Positions 1 to 5,108 of a DNA stretch of 5,108 nucleotides are shown here, one piece after another. Positions within the stretch are counted from its first letter, which is position 1, and the number at the start of each line of letters is the position of its first letter. The notes beneath the pieces were generated by a model. It made no database searches, was not told the DNA's origin, and saw only the letters and a program-made list of their open reading frames with translations. The DNA lies in NCBI GenBank assembly GCA_043101835.1, contig JBICHM010000255.1, forward strand, positions 1 to 5,108. The letters are read 5' to 3'. The translations under genes and the position numbers were made by a program. Source of the stretch: JBICHM01 sp043101835 (GTDB lineage: Bacteria; Planctomycetota; Phycisphaerae; Phycisphaerales; UBA1924).

Positions 1-238
1 CCCGCTCCATCGGGTTCGAGAGACGCTCAGGCGTGCCGGCGATCGTGTCGATCGCGCCGGCGGCGTCGTCCGCCGGGCCGGCCGCCTGCTGCGCCGCCTC
101 GTCGGCCGGCGCACTGGAGGTCTGCGGCGTCTCGCCCTGCGCCGGCTCCTCCGAACCGCCGCAGCCTCCGAGCACAAGGCCCGAAAGCCCGAGCAGCGTC
201 GCGATCGTCCACCCCGTCCGATGTGCGTCAGTCTTCAT
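1..238 (-). CDS. Putative lipoprotein, N-terminal fragment (runs off the left edge)
   Basis: Only the first 79 codons are in the window. The protein starts MKTDAHRTGWTIATLLGLSG, a basic/polar head followed by a hydrophobic stretch (about residues 10-24), and then a lipobox Leu-Gly-Gly-Cys with the lipidated Cys at residue 26. It should therefore be exported by Sec or Tat, cleaved by signal peptidase II and anchored in a membrane. After the Cys comes a low-complexity linker rich in Gly, Ala, Pro, Glu and Gln (residues about 27-68), typical of the tether in bacterial lipoproteins. No functional domain is reached before the edge. The ATG at 238 is the only plausible start, because an in-frame TAG lies three codons upstream. 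No good Shine-Dalgarno is seen; a GGGGG run lies about 12 nt upstream. It is divergent from the RNA methyltransferase gene. The lipoprotein call is well supported; its role is unknown. Confidence 0.72.
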   Translation of the reverse strand, partial: MKTDAHRTGWTIATLLGLSGLVLGGCGGSEEPAQGETPQTSSAPADEAAQQAAGPADDAAGAIDTIAGTPERLSNPMER

Positions 239-268
239 GGGCGCATACTACCCCCGGAACGGGGCGCG

Positions 269-1126
269 ATGACCGACCTTTCGCCGAATCTCGACGGTCC
301 GACCGGGCCGATCCCCCAGCGGATCGACGCCCTCGACGACCCGCGCATCGACGACTACCGAGACGTCCGTGACGCCGATCTTCTCGGACGGCGCGGCGTC
401 TTCATGGCCGAGGGCGACCTCGTCGTCCGCCTGCTCATCGATTCGGCCCGCTTTCGGCCGGTGTCGGTCTTCCTCAGCGAGAAGCGCCTCGACGCGATGG
501 GCGACGCCATTGGCCGCCTCCCCGCCGACACCCCCGTCTATGTGGCGGCGCAGCCGGTCATGGACGACGTGGTCGGGTTCCACATCCACCGGGGCGTGCT
601 CGCCGCCGGGCGGCGCGCGGTCGATTCGACACCAGAGGCGTGCATCGATGCGCTCCCCGGCGGCCCCGGCCTCGTCATCTGCTGCGAGACGCTGGCCAAC
701 CACGACAACGTCGGGGGCGTCTTCCGCGCCGGCGCCGCGTTCGGCGCCGGCGCTGTGCTGCTCGACGACCGGTCATGCGACCCGCTGTATCGCAAGGCCA
801 TCCGCGTCTCGATGGGGCACGCGCTGCGCGTGCCCTTCGCGCGCCAGGGGAGCACCGCCGAGCACATCGCGCTGCTGCAACAGCGCGGCTTCACCGTCTG
901 CGCACTCGCGCTGACCGAGGGGGTCATCGATCTTCCTGACCTCGTGCGCGATCGCCTCGTTCCCGAACGAATCGCCGTGCTCCTTGGCGCCGAAGGGCCG
1001 GGCCTCACCGACGAATCGCTCAACAACGCCGACCTCGTCGTGCGCATCCCCATGGCGCCGGGCGTCGACAGCCTGAATGTCGCCCAGGCCGCGGCAGTGG
1101 CGTGCTATGCCCTTCGAGCGCATTGA
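269..1126 (+). CDS. TrmH/SpoU-family RNA 2'-O-methyltransferase
   Basis: This 285-residue protein should transfer a methyl group from S-adenosylmethionine to a ribose 2'-OH of tRNA or 23S rRNA in the cytoplasm. All three SpoU motifs are visible: motif 1 at residues 144-153 (Asn144, Asn147, Arg153 in NHDNVGGVFR), motif 2 at 238-246 (LLGAEGPGL), and motif 3 at 259-275 (RIPM, then SLNVA at 268-272). Together these form the knotted SAM site. Residues about 16-115 look like the L30e-like substrate-binding domain that precedes SpoU domains (DPRIDDYRDV, then FMAEGDLVVR). Length fits the two-domain family. The start at 269 is preferred over an in-frame ATG at 221 because it follows a purine-rich GGAACGGGG (256-264) and avoids overlap with the divergent lipoprotein. 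The exact target (RlmB-, TsnR- or TrmH-like) cannot be decided from the sequence. It is transcribed away from the lipoprotein and towards the ketosynthase operon. Confidence 0.92.
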   Translation: MTDLSPNLDGPTGPIPQRIDALDDPRIDDYRDVRDADLLGRRGVFMAEGDLVVRLLIDSARFRPVSVFLSEKRLDAMGDAIGRLPADTPVYVAAQPVMDDVVGFHIHRGVLAAGRRAVDSTPEACIDALPGGPGLVICCETLANHDNVGGVFRAGAAFGAGAVLLDDRSCDPLYRKAIRVSMGHALRVPFARQGSTAEHIALLQQRGFTVCALALTEGVIDLPDLVRDRLVPERIAVLLGAEGPGLTDESLNNADLVVRIPMAPGVDSLNVAQAAAVACYALRAH

Positions 1127-1135
1127 ACACACGCC

Positions 1136-1160
1136 GTAGGGTGGGCTCCGCCCACTAGGT
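1136..1160. repeat. REP-like palindrome
   Basis: A GTAGG head is followed by a perfect hairpin, GTGGGC (1141-1146), loop TCC, GCCCAC (1150-1155), and then TAGGT. The stem is six base pairs, five of them G-C. It begins about 10 nt after the methyltransferase stop. A GTAGGGTGGGC head on a GTGGGC/GCCCAC stem resembles intergenic REP-type palindromes that recur in many bacterial genomes; that comparison is from memory. Only one copy is in this window, so repetition is not shown. It could also stop transcription or protect the 3' end of the methyltransferase mRNA, although no T tract follows. Confidence 0.45.
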
Positions 1161-1180
1161 CCGTGCAATCGCGTCCGACC

Positions 1181-1207
1181 GTCGGAAGCGGGCAACGCCC
1201 GCCCGAC
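1181..1207. terminator. Strong hairpin between convergent genes, terminator-like
   Basis: GTCGG (1181-1185) pairs with CCGAC (1203-1207), and GCGGGC (1188-1193) pairs with GCCCGC (1197-1202) around an AAC loop. This makes 11 base pairs interrupted only by an AA bulge. On the minus strand it starts three nucleotides after the stop of the membrane-protein gene, where an intrinsic terminator for the ketosynthase operon would sit. On the plus strand it lies 54 nt after the methyltransferase stop, so it could work in both directions. No uridine tract follows on either strand, so termination, rather than 3'-end stabilisation, is an inference. Confidence 0.5.
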
Positions 1208-1210
1208 TCG

Positions 1211-2005
1211 TCAGCGCTCCGCGTCGGCGGCACCCACCTCGGTCACGCAGGTCAGCAGCAACCGCCCCGCCTCCGGCGTGATGCCCAGCAGACGCACGCG
1301 CCGGCCGTCCTCGAGTTTCAGCACCGCCTCGTCGAAGAGCGGGCCATCCCCGGCCAGCGCCGTGAGGATGCGCTCGGCAGGCAGGCGCTCGTACACCTCG
1401 GCGGGAAGCCACTCGCGCAGCTGCGCGACCGTCCAGCTGCGCGGCAGATCGAGGCGCCCGGCGTGGGGTGTCGCGGTGAGCACCCACAGCGAGCCGTCGG
1501 TCATGATCACCGGCTCGATCGTCGCCGCGATGACACGATCGCCATCCGCCCCACGGATGCGCGCGCCGAAGGCCACCTTGCCGGCGTCGGTAAAGTTCGC
1601 CTGGAGCTCGCGCAGGCGCACCGGCCAGGGCGAGTCGCGGTTGGCCATCCAGCGCGGCAGCTTCACATTCAGCCACGCGTTGGCCTGCGACGCCGTGACC
1701 GACACCGTCCACACCTCGCCGACCGGCCGACCTCGATGCACCGTGTTCACGACGCCCCGCTCGACCTGCTCGGCGAGATCGATCGTCTTCGGGTCGGCCG
1801 GATCAACGCTGCGCCACCAGGTGGGCGCCTTCGCCGCAAGCGTCGCGGCGCCGATCACCGCCACCGTGCCGACGCCGATCAGCGCCAGCACGCTGATGAC
1901 GATCGCGCGGAACATCGCGCGCCGGTTCGATCCGAGCGCAGGCGGGACAATCGCGCCCCCGCGGCGCGAGCCGGACGCTTCGGGCGCGTCCACTTGCCCG
2001 AGCAT
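1211..2005 (-). CDS. Single-pass membrane protein of unknown function
   Basis: This 264-residue protein is not confidently recognised. It has a polar, Arg-containing N-terminus of about 33 residues, one strong transmembrane helix at about 34-58 (VISVLALIGVGTVAVIGAAT), then a roughly 200-residue soluble domain. The Arg-rich head suggests N-in, with the domain on the outer face of the membrane. The domain contains an Ala-Asn-Ala-Trp-Leu-Asn segment (108-113) after a beta-like VTVSVT stretch, and later a region with Asp-Gly-Ser-Leu-Trp then Gly-Arg-Leu-Asp-Leu-Pro. This pattern faintly recalls small anchored proteins of the YpmS/DUF2140 type, but that is a guess. The ATG at 2005 directly abuts the ketosynthase stop (TGAATG) and has GAGGG four nt upstream; an internal ATG at residue 31 lacks such a site and would give a shorter head. 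It is the last gene of the operon, next to a hairpin. No cysteine lipobox is seen. Confidence 0.75.
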   Translation of the reverse strand: MLGQVDAPEASGSRRGGAIVPPALGSNRRAMFRAIVISVLALIGVGTVAVIGAATLAAKAPTWWRSVDPADPKTIDLAEQVERGVVNTVHRGRPVGEVWTVSVTASQANAWLNVKLPRWMANRDSPWPVRLRELQANFTDAGKVAFGARIRGADGDRVIAATIEPVIMTDGSLWVLTATPHAGRLDLPRSWTVAQLREWLPAEVYERLPAERILTALAGDGPLFDEAVLKLEDGRRVRLLGITPEAGRLLLTCVTEVGAADAER

Positions 2006-3379
2006 TCAGCCCTCGAACCGTTGCACGATGATCGTGTTGTTCTGGCCGCCGAACCCGAAGGAGTTCGAGAGCGCCGCGCGCACGCCGCCCGAAGCCGACA
2101 GGTCGCGAGCCTTGTTCGGCGCATAGTCGAGGTCGCACACCTCGTCGGGGTGGTTGAGATTGATCGTCGGCGGCAGCCAGCCCGTGCGGATCGCCTGCAG
2201 GCAGGTGATGAACTCCACCGCGCCTGCGGCCTGGATGAGGTGCCCCATCATGGACTTGATCGACGACACCGGCACCTGCTTCGCCCGGTCGCCGAAGACG
2301 GCCTTGATGGCCTTCGACTCGATCGAATCGTTCTCCTTCGTGCCCGTGCCGTGCGCGCTGATGTAGTGCACACCCGGGCGCCCGTCTGCGCCGAGGGTCT
2401 CGGGGTCGATGCCCGCCTGGCGGAGCGCCCCGCGCATCGCCGCCTGCGCACCCTCGCCATTGGGCTCGATGTCGGTGATGCGGAAGGCATCAGCGCTCGA
2501 GCCGTAGCCGGCGACCTCCGCGAGAATCGTTGCGCCGCGCCGCTGCGCATGCTCGAGCGTCTCGAGCACCACGACGCCGGCGCCCTCGCCCATGACGAAG
2601 CCATCGCGTGTGCGGTCGAAGGGGCGCGGCGCCGCGGGCGGATCCTCGCGCCGCGTGCTCATCGCCGTCAGCCGGATGAACCCCGTCATCCCGAGCGGGT
2701 GGATCATCGTGTGCGCGCCGCCGGCGAGCATCACGTCCGCGCGCCCCTCGCGCAGGATCTCGAACGCCTCGCCGATCGACTGCGTGCTCGCGGCGCACGC
2801 CGTCATGCAGTTGAAGCCCGGGCCGCCGGCCTCGAAGGCCTCGGCGATGTGCGCCATCGCCACGTTCGGCTCCTGCTCGTACTCACCAGCGCGCGTCATC
2901 GATTCGAGCGCTATCTTCGCCCACGCCACCGAATCGGTGTCGCGCTTCTCGGCGTCCCAGCCGGCGAGGTTGCTGGCGACCATGGATGGGAAGTCCGGCC
3001 GCCCCTCGCCGAAGCCGAAGTACAGCCCGACGCGCCGCGGCGCGAGCGACAGCCCGGGCGCACGCGCGCCGTCGGGCTTCGACACGTCGCCGAGGCCGGC
3101 CTGTTTCCACGCATCCGCCGCCGCCGCGAGCGCGAACTTCGTATGCGCCGACGCCTCCCCGTAGCGCGACGCGTCGGCGTAGCGCTGCGAGAGGTCAGGC
3201 GCAGGCGTCTCGGCGGCGAAGTCGGTCGCGAAGGTGGACGCGTCGAAGTGCGTCACGCGACCCATCGCGCTCCGCCCCTCCATCAGCGCCTGCCACACCG
3301 GCTCGATGCGATCGCCCAGGGGCGTGCACCAGCCGGCGCCCGTCACGACGATGCGGTGTGTCCCGTCGGGTCGCTTCAC
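2006..3379 (-). CDS. FabF-like beta-ketoacyl-ACP synthase, intact active site (KS-alpha)
   Basis: This 457-residue thiolase-fold enzyme condenses an acyl chain on its active-site Cys with malonyl-ACP, releasing CO2 and extending the chain by two carbons. Key residues are present: nucleophile Cys195 in TACAAS, His343 in SAHGTGT, Lys375 and His380 in IKSMMGH, and the glycine-rich FGFGGQN loop at 441-447. The N-terminal RIVVTGAG and the RPFDRTRDGFVMGEGAG segment (252-268) are also typical. It is longer than E. coli FabF (about 412), with some 28 extra residues before the Cys, mainly around 96-113 and in the 120-185 cap region. The start is GTG at 3379, overlapping the previous gene's stop as GTGA, with GAGGG (3386-3390) six nt upstream. 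It lies in an operon with a degenerate ketosynthase, so it is probably the catalytic half of a KS pair rather than housekeeping FabF. The symbol fabF is withheld for that reason. Confidence 0.93.
   Translation of the reverse strand: MKRPDGTHRIVVTGAGWCTPLGDRIEPVWQALMEGRSAMGRVTHFDASTFATDFAAETPAPDLSQRYADASRYGEASAHTKFALAAAADAWKQAGLGDVSKPDGARAPGLSLAPRRVGLYFGFGEGRPDFPSMVASNLAGWDAEKRDTDSVAWAKIALESMTRAGEYEQEPNVAMAHIAEAFEAGGPGFNCMTACAASTQSIGEAFEILREGRADVMLAGGAHTMIHPLGMTGFIRLTAMSTRREDPPAAPRPFDRTRDGFVMGEGAGVVVLETLEHAQRRGATILAEVAGYGSSADAFRITDIEPNGEGAQAAMRGALRQAGIDPETLGADGRPGVHYISAHGTGTKENDSIESKAIKAVFGDRAKQVPVSSIKSMMGHLIQAAGAVEFITCLQAIRTGWLPPTINLNHPDEVCDLDYAPNKARDLSASGGVRAALSNSFGFGGQNNTIIVQRFEG
2010..2014 (-). 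promoter_or_regulatory. Ribosome-binding site of the membrane-protein gene
   Basis: GAGGG on the minus strand lies four nt before the ATG at 2005, inside the last codons of the ketosynthase gene. It supports the upstream start over Met31 and implies that translation is coupled to that of the ketosynthase. Confidence 0.55.
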
Positions 3380-3834
3380 TCGTCGCCCTCGTCATCGGAG
3401 CCGAGGTTGAGCTTGTCCGGGTTCAGCACACGCACGAGGCCGTCCTTCAGGCGGCGCTCGGCGAAGTTGATGATGAGCCCGAGTTCGAGGTCCGCCGCGC
3501 GCAGCTGCGCACGCAGGGCGGTGCGGTCGAGGCCGTCGATCTCGCGGCGCTCGGCCATCAGCTGCACCGCGAAACGGTCGTTCACATACATCCCCAGCTC
3601 CACCTCGCCGACCGGCTCGCCCTTGTAGGCGACCGGCACGCGATGGCGCAGGGCGAACGACACGCCCTCCTTCTCGAGTTCGATGCCCAGCGCCTTCTCG
3701 TAGACCGACAGGTCGAACCCGGGGCCGAGGCTCTTGTGCACCTCGATGGCCGAACCGATGACCTTGCGGCTCACCTCGGTCAGCTGCGGGTCCAGATCCT
3801 CCGTTCGCACGCTCCGTCGCTCGGTGTTGGGCAT
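3376..3834 (-). CDS. GxxExxY-family protein with a degenerate nuclease site
   Basis: This 152-residue protein fits the GxxExxY family (PDDEXK_3, a PD-(D/E)XK nuclease-like fold). The helix ending in EVHKSLGPGF (31-40), SVYEKALGIEL (43-53), the VAYKGEPVGE strand region (68-77), LGLIINFAERRLKDG (118-132) and the Val-Leu-Asn end are characteristic. The signature is broken: G39-F-D-L42-S-V-Y45 has Leu instead of Glu. In gapless register with the family's ADLLV...VELKA block, the catalytic Asp, Glu and Lys become Gly81, Gln91 and Met93. Nuclease activity is therefore unlikely. The frame is intact and the C-terminus is an acidic SDDEGDE tail. The ATG at 3834 has AAGGAGA (3841-3847) six nt upstream. 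A longer frame back to 4035 would overlap the preceding ketosynthase and is Arg-rich, unlike the family. The gene follows the degenerate ketosynthase by 35 bp and overlaps the intact one by 4 bp. The role is unknown; a structural or regulatory role in the complex is an inference. Confidence 0.85.
   Translation of the reverse strand: MPNTERRSVRTEDLDPQLTEVSRKVIGSAIEVHKSLGPGFDLSVYEKALGIELEKEGVSFALRHRVPVAYKGEPVGEVELGMYVNDRFAVQLMAERREIDGLDRTALRAQLRAADLELGLIINFAERRLKDGLVRVLNPDKLNLGSDDEGDE
3386..3390 (-). promoter_or_regulatory. Ribosome-binding site of the intact ketosynthase gene
   Basis: GAGGG on the minus strand lies six nt before the GTG start at 3379. It sits within the codons for the acidic C-terminal tail of the GxxExxY-family protein, so that tail may be shaped partly by the need for this site. 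Confidence 0.6.
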
Positions 3835-3840
3835 GGTGGG

Positions 3841-3847
3841 TCTCCTT
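3841..3847 (-). promoter_or_regulatory. Strong Shine-Dalgarno of the GxxExxY-family gene
   Basis: AAGGAGA on the minus strand is six nt upstream of the ATG at 3834. It is the best Shine-Dalgarno match in the window. It fixes the start of the small gene and argues that it is translated rather than a decayed remnant. Confidence 0.75.
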
Positions 3848-3869
3848 GAGAGTGGTAGGGACGATCGCG

Positions 3870-5108
3870 TCAGACGGCGCGAAGCACCAACGCGGCGTTC
3901 TGGCCGCCCAGGGCGTTCGTGCACACGAGCATGGTTCGGATCTTCGCGTCGCGCGACGGCGCCGCGCCGGCCTGCAGGTCCTCCGGGCAGCCGCCGGCGT
4001 GGATGCGCGCCGGGAGCGTCTGGTGACGCACGCACAGGGCGGCCGCGGCGACGGCCGCGCCGCCCGCGCCTGCCATCCCCTCGCCGATCGCCGGGGGAAG
4101 CGTCACCAGGGGGATCTCCGCCAGACGTGCGCCGAAGGTGCGCCGCAGCGCCGTGGCCTCGCTGGCGTCCATCATCGCCTCGCCGGAGGCGTGGGGCAGG
4201 ATCGCGTCGATGTCCGAGGCTTTGACATCCGCATCGTCGAAGGCGTTCTCGATCGCGCGCACGAGGCCCTCGGCCCGGCGCTCGGGGTCGAATCGCTCCG
4301 GCGCGTGCCCCGCGCCGAACCCGATGACCTCCGCGTACACCCGCGCCCCGCGCGCCCGCGCCTTCTCGCCGTCCTCGACGACCACCAGCCCGCCGACCTC
4401 GCCGAGCAGCCCGCCCGGCGCGTCCGCGGCGTACGGTCGCGCAAACGCCGCGCCGTCCGGCGCATCGCCCGTCTCCGCCAGGCGCCCCAGCACCTGCATG
4501 CGCAGCAGGCCCATCGGGTTCACCTTCGACTCAGCGCTGCCCGCGAAGCACGCGTCCGCGGCCCCGCGCCGAATCACGCTCCGCGCCTCGCCGACCGACA
4601 GCAGCCCGCTGGCCTCCGAGCAGGTGATCGTGTTCGACGGCCCCTTGGCGCCGTGGATGATCGTCACATGACACGCCAGCATGTTGGGCAGGTATTTCAG
4701 CAGCCACAGCGGCGTCAGGTTGTTCATCCCCGACTCGCCCCACTTCGGCAGGCTGAAGGCGCCGTCGTCGCCCACGGCCGAGGCCATCGCCATCGACATC
4801 TCGGGCACATCGCATGCGATGAGGCCGGCGCCGATCTGGCACCCAAGGCGCGACGGGTCGTAGGTCGGGTCGCCCTCCTCGCCGTTGGTCGCCGCCTCGC
4901 GCGTGACCAGCGACGCGTCCTGCGCCGCCGTGCGCGCCGCCGCGACCGCCAGGTCGATGTCCCGCGCCATCACCTTCACGGCCTTGCGGTAGCTCTTGGG
5001 CACATAGTCCTTCGCGGAGAAGTCCCGCACCTCGGCCGCGAGGCGGCTGGGGAACCCCGCCGGGTCGAAGCGCCCGATGCGATTGATCGCGCTGCGCCCG
5101 GAGAGCAG
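3870..5108 (-). CDS. Degenerate beta-ketoacyl synthase, chain-length-factor-like (KS-beta), 5' partial
   Basis: The 412 residues in the window belong to a ketosynthase; about 25-30 N-terminal residues lie beyond the right edge, since the frame is open to the last base and begins LLSGRSAINRIGRFDPAGFP, normal near residue 30 of the family. Window numbering starts at that Leu. The fold is kept: GAKGPS then SGLLSVGEA around the nucleophile elbow, RPYAADAPGG then LGEVGGLVVVED, and NALGGQN at the C-terminus. The active site is not: the nucleophile position in TITCSEAS is Glu165 (codon 4614-4616), the Lys position is Pro339, and the second His position is Gly344. The first His is kept (His306 in LPHASG). 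Loss of Cys and His is typical of the chain-length-factor subunit that pairs with a catalytic KS in type II polyketide and related systems; classical factors have Gln where this has Glu. It probably dimerises with the intact ketosynthase downstream and helps set the chain length. A decarboxylase role cannot be excluded. Confidence 0.88.
   Translation of the reverse strand: MLSGRSAINRIGRFDPAGFPSRLAAEVRDFSAKDYVPKSYRKAVKVMARDIDLAVAAARTAAQDASLVTREAATNGEEGDPTYDPSRLGCQIGAGLIACDVPEMSMAMASAVGDDGAFSLPKWGESGMNNLTPLWLLKYLPNMLACHVTIIHGAKGPSNTITCSEASGLLSVGEARSVIRRGAADACFAGSAESKVNPMGLLRMQVLGRLAETGDAPDGAAFARPYAADAPGGLLGEVGGLVVVEDGEKARARGARVYAEVIGFGAGHAPERFDPERRAEGLVRAIENAFDDADVKASDIDAILPHASGEAMMDASEATALRRTFGARLAEIPLVTLPPAIGEGMAGAGGAAVAAAALCVRHQTLPARIHAGGCPEDLQAGAAPSRDAKIRTMLVCTNALGGQNAALVLRAV

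Noticed and set aside
221..268. Upstream in-frame ATG giving a 16-residue extension to the RNA methyltransferase
   Set aside because: It overlaps the divergent lipoprotein start, is unlike the family N-terminus, and the ATG at 269 has a purine-rich site upstream.
1174..1186. TCCGACCGTCGGA as an operator for a transcription factor
   Set aside because: It lies downstream of two convergent genes, away from any start, and shares its bases with the larger hairpin; no regulator can be supported.
1163..3628. A plus-strand open frame of 821 codons opposite the membrane-protein and ketosynthase genes
   Set aside because: It is Arg/His/Ala-rich with no recognisable domain and lies antisense to genes with clear motifs. 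In very GC-rich DNA the antisense frame loses stop codons as a by-product of codon bias.
3835..4035. A 67-residue N-terminal extension of the GxxExxY protein
   Set aside because: It would overlap most of the 3' end of the preceding ketosynthase, is Arg/Pro-rich shadow sequence, and the ATG at 3834 has the best Shine-Dalgarno in the window.
4620..4622. The Cys in TITCSEAS as the true nucleophile of the degenerate ketosynthase
   Set aside because: Gapless alignment from GPS before to VGEA after puts it two positions too early, and the partner Lys and second His are missing as well.
5028..5030. GTG at 5030 as the start of the degenerate ketosynthase
   Set aside because: The frame stays open to the window edge and the 26 upstream codons encode a normal ketosynthase N-terminal segment (LLSGRSAINR...), so the gene is cut by the window.
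1..5108. Mobile elements, CRISPR arrays, tRNA or rRNA genes
   Set aside because: I saw no direct-repeat arrays, transposase motifs, terminal inverted repeats or structural RNA signatures. The coding sequences fill nearly the whole window.

Overview
The window is a very GC-rich bacterial segment (strong G/C preference at third codon positions, GTG as well as ATG starts). No taxonomic marker is present. The gene content (a short Gly/Ala/Pro-rich lipoprotein, a stand-alone SpoU-type RNA methyltransferase, a GxxExxY-family protein and paired ketosynthases) would suit a high-GC planctomycete such as Phycisphaerae, but that is a weak inference.

Layout from left to right: (1) positions 1-238, minus strand: N-terminus of a lipoprotein that runs off the left edge. 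(2) 269-1126, plus strand: a TrmH/SpoU-family RNA 2'-O-methyltransferase, divergent from the lipoprotein with only 30 bp between the start codons. (3) 1127-1210: a short convergent intergenic region holding two hairpins, one with a REP-like head sequence and one terminator-like. (4) 1211-5108, minus strand: four tightly packed genes transcribed from right to left. These are a ketosynthase with a degenerate active site (KS-beta or chain-length-factor-like, 5' end outside the window), a small GxxExxY-family protein, an intact FabF-like ketosynthase (KS-alpha), and a single-pass membrane protein of unknown function. Spacings are 35 bp, a 4-bp GTGA overlap, and directly abutting stop and start codons (TGAATG), so this is very probably one translationally coupled operon. 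No gene-free stretch exceeds about 85 bp, and no RNA gene, CRISPR array or insertion sequence was seen.

The most interesting part is this operon. The upstream ketosynthase has Glu where the nucleophilic Cys should be and has lost the second active-site His and the Lys, while the downstream one keeps the full Cys-His-His set. That is the logic of a KS/chain-length-factor heterodimer from type II polyketide or specialised fatty-acid synthesis. Between them sits a GxxExxY protein (PD-(D/E)XK nuclease-like fold) whose signature Glu and whose Asp, Glu and Lys nuclease residues are all replaced, although the scaffold and a strong ribosome-binding site are kept. An apparently dead nuclease fold, coupled in translation to a catalytic ketosynthase and next to an apparently dead ketosynthase, suggests a repurposed structural or regulatory subunit of an acyl-chain-building complex. 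The product of the pathway cannot be read from this window.
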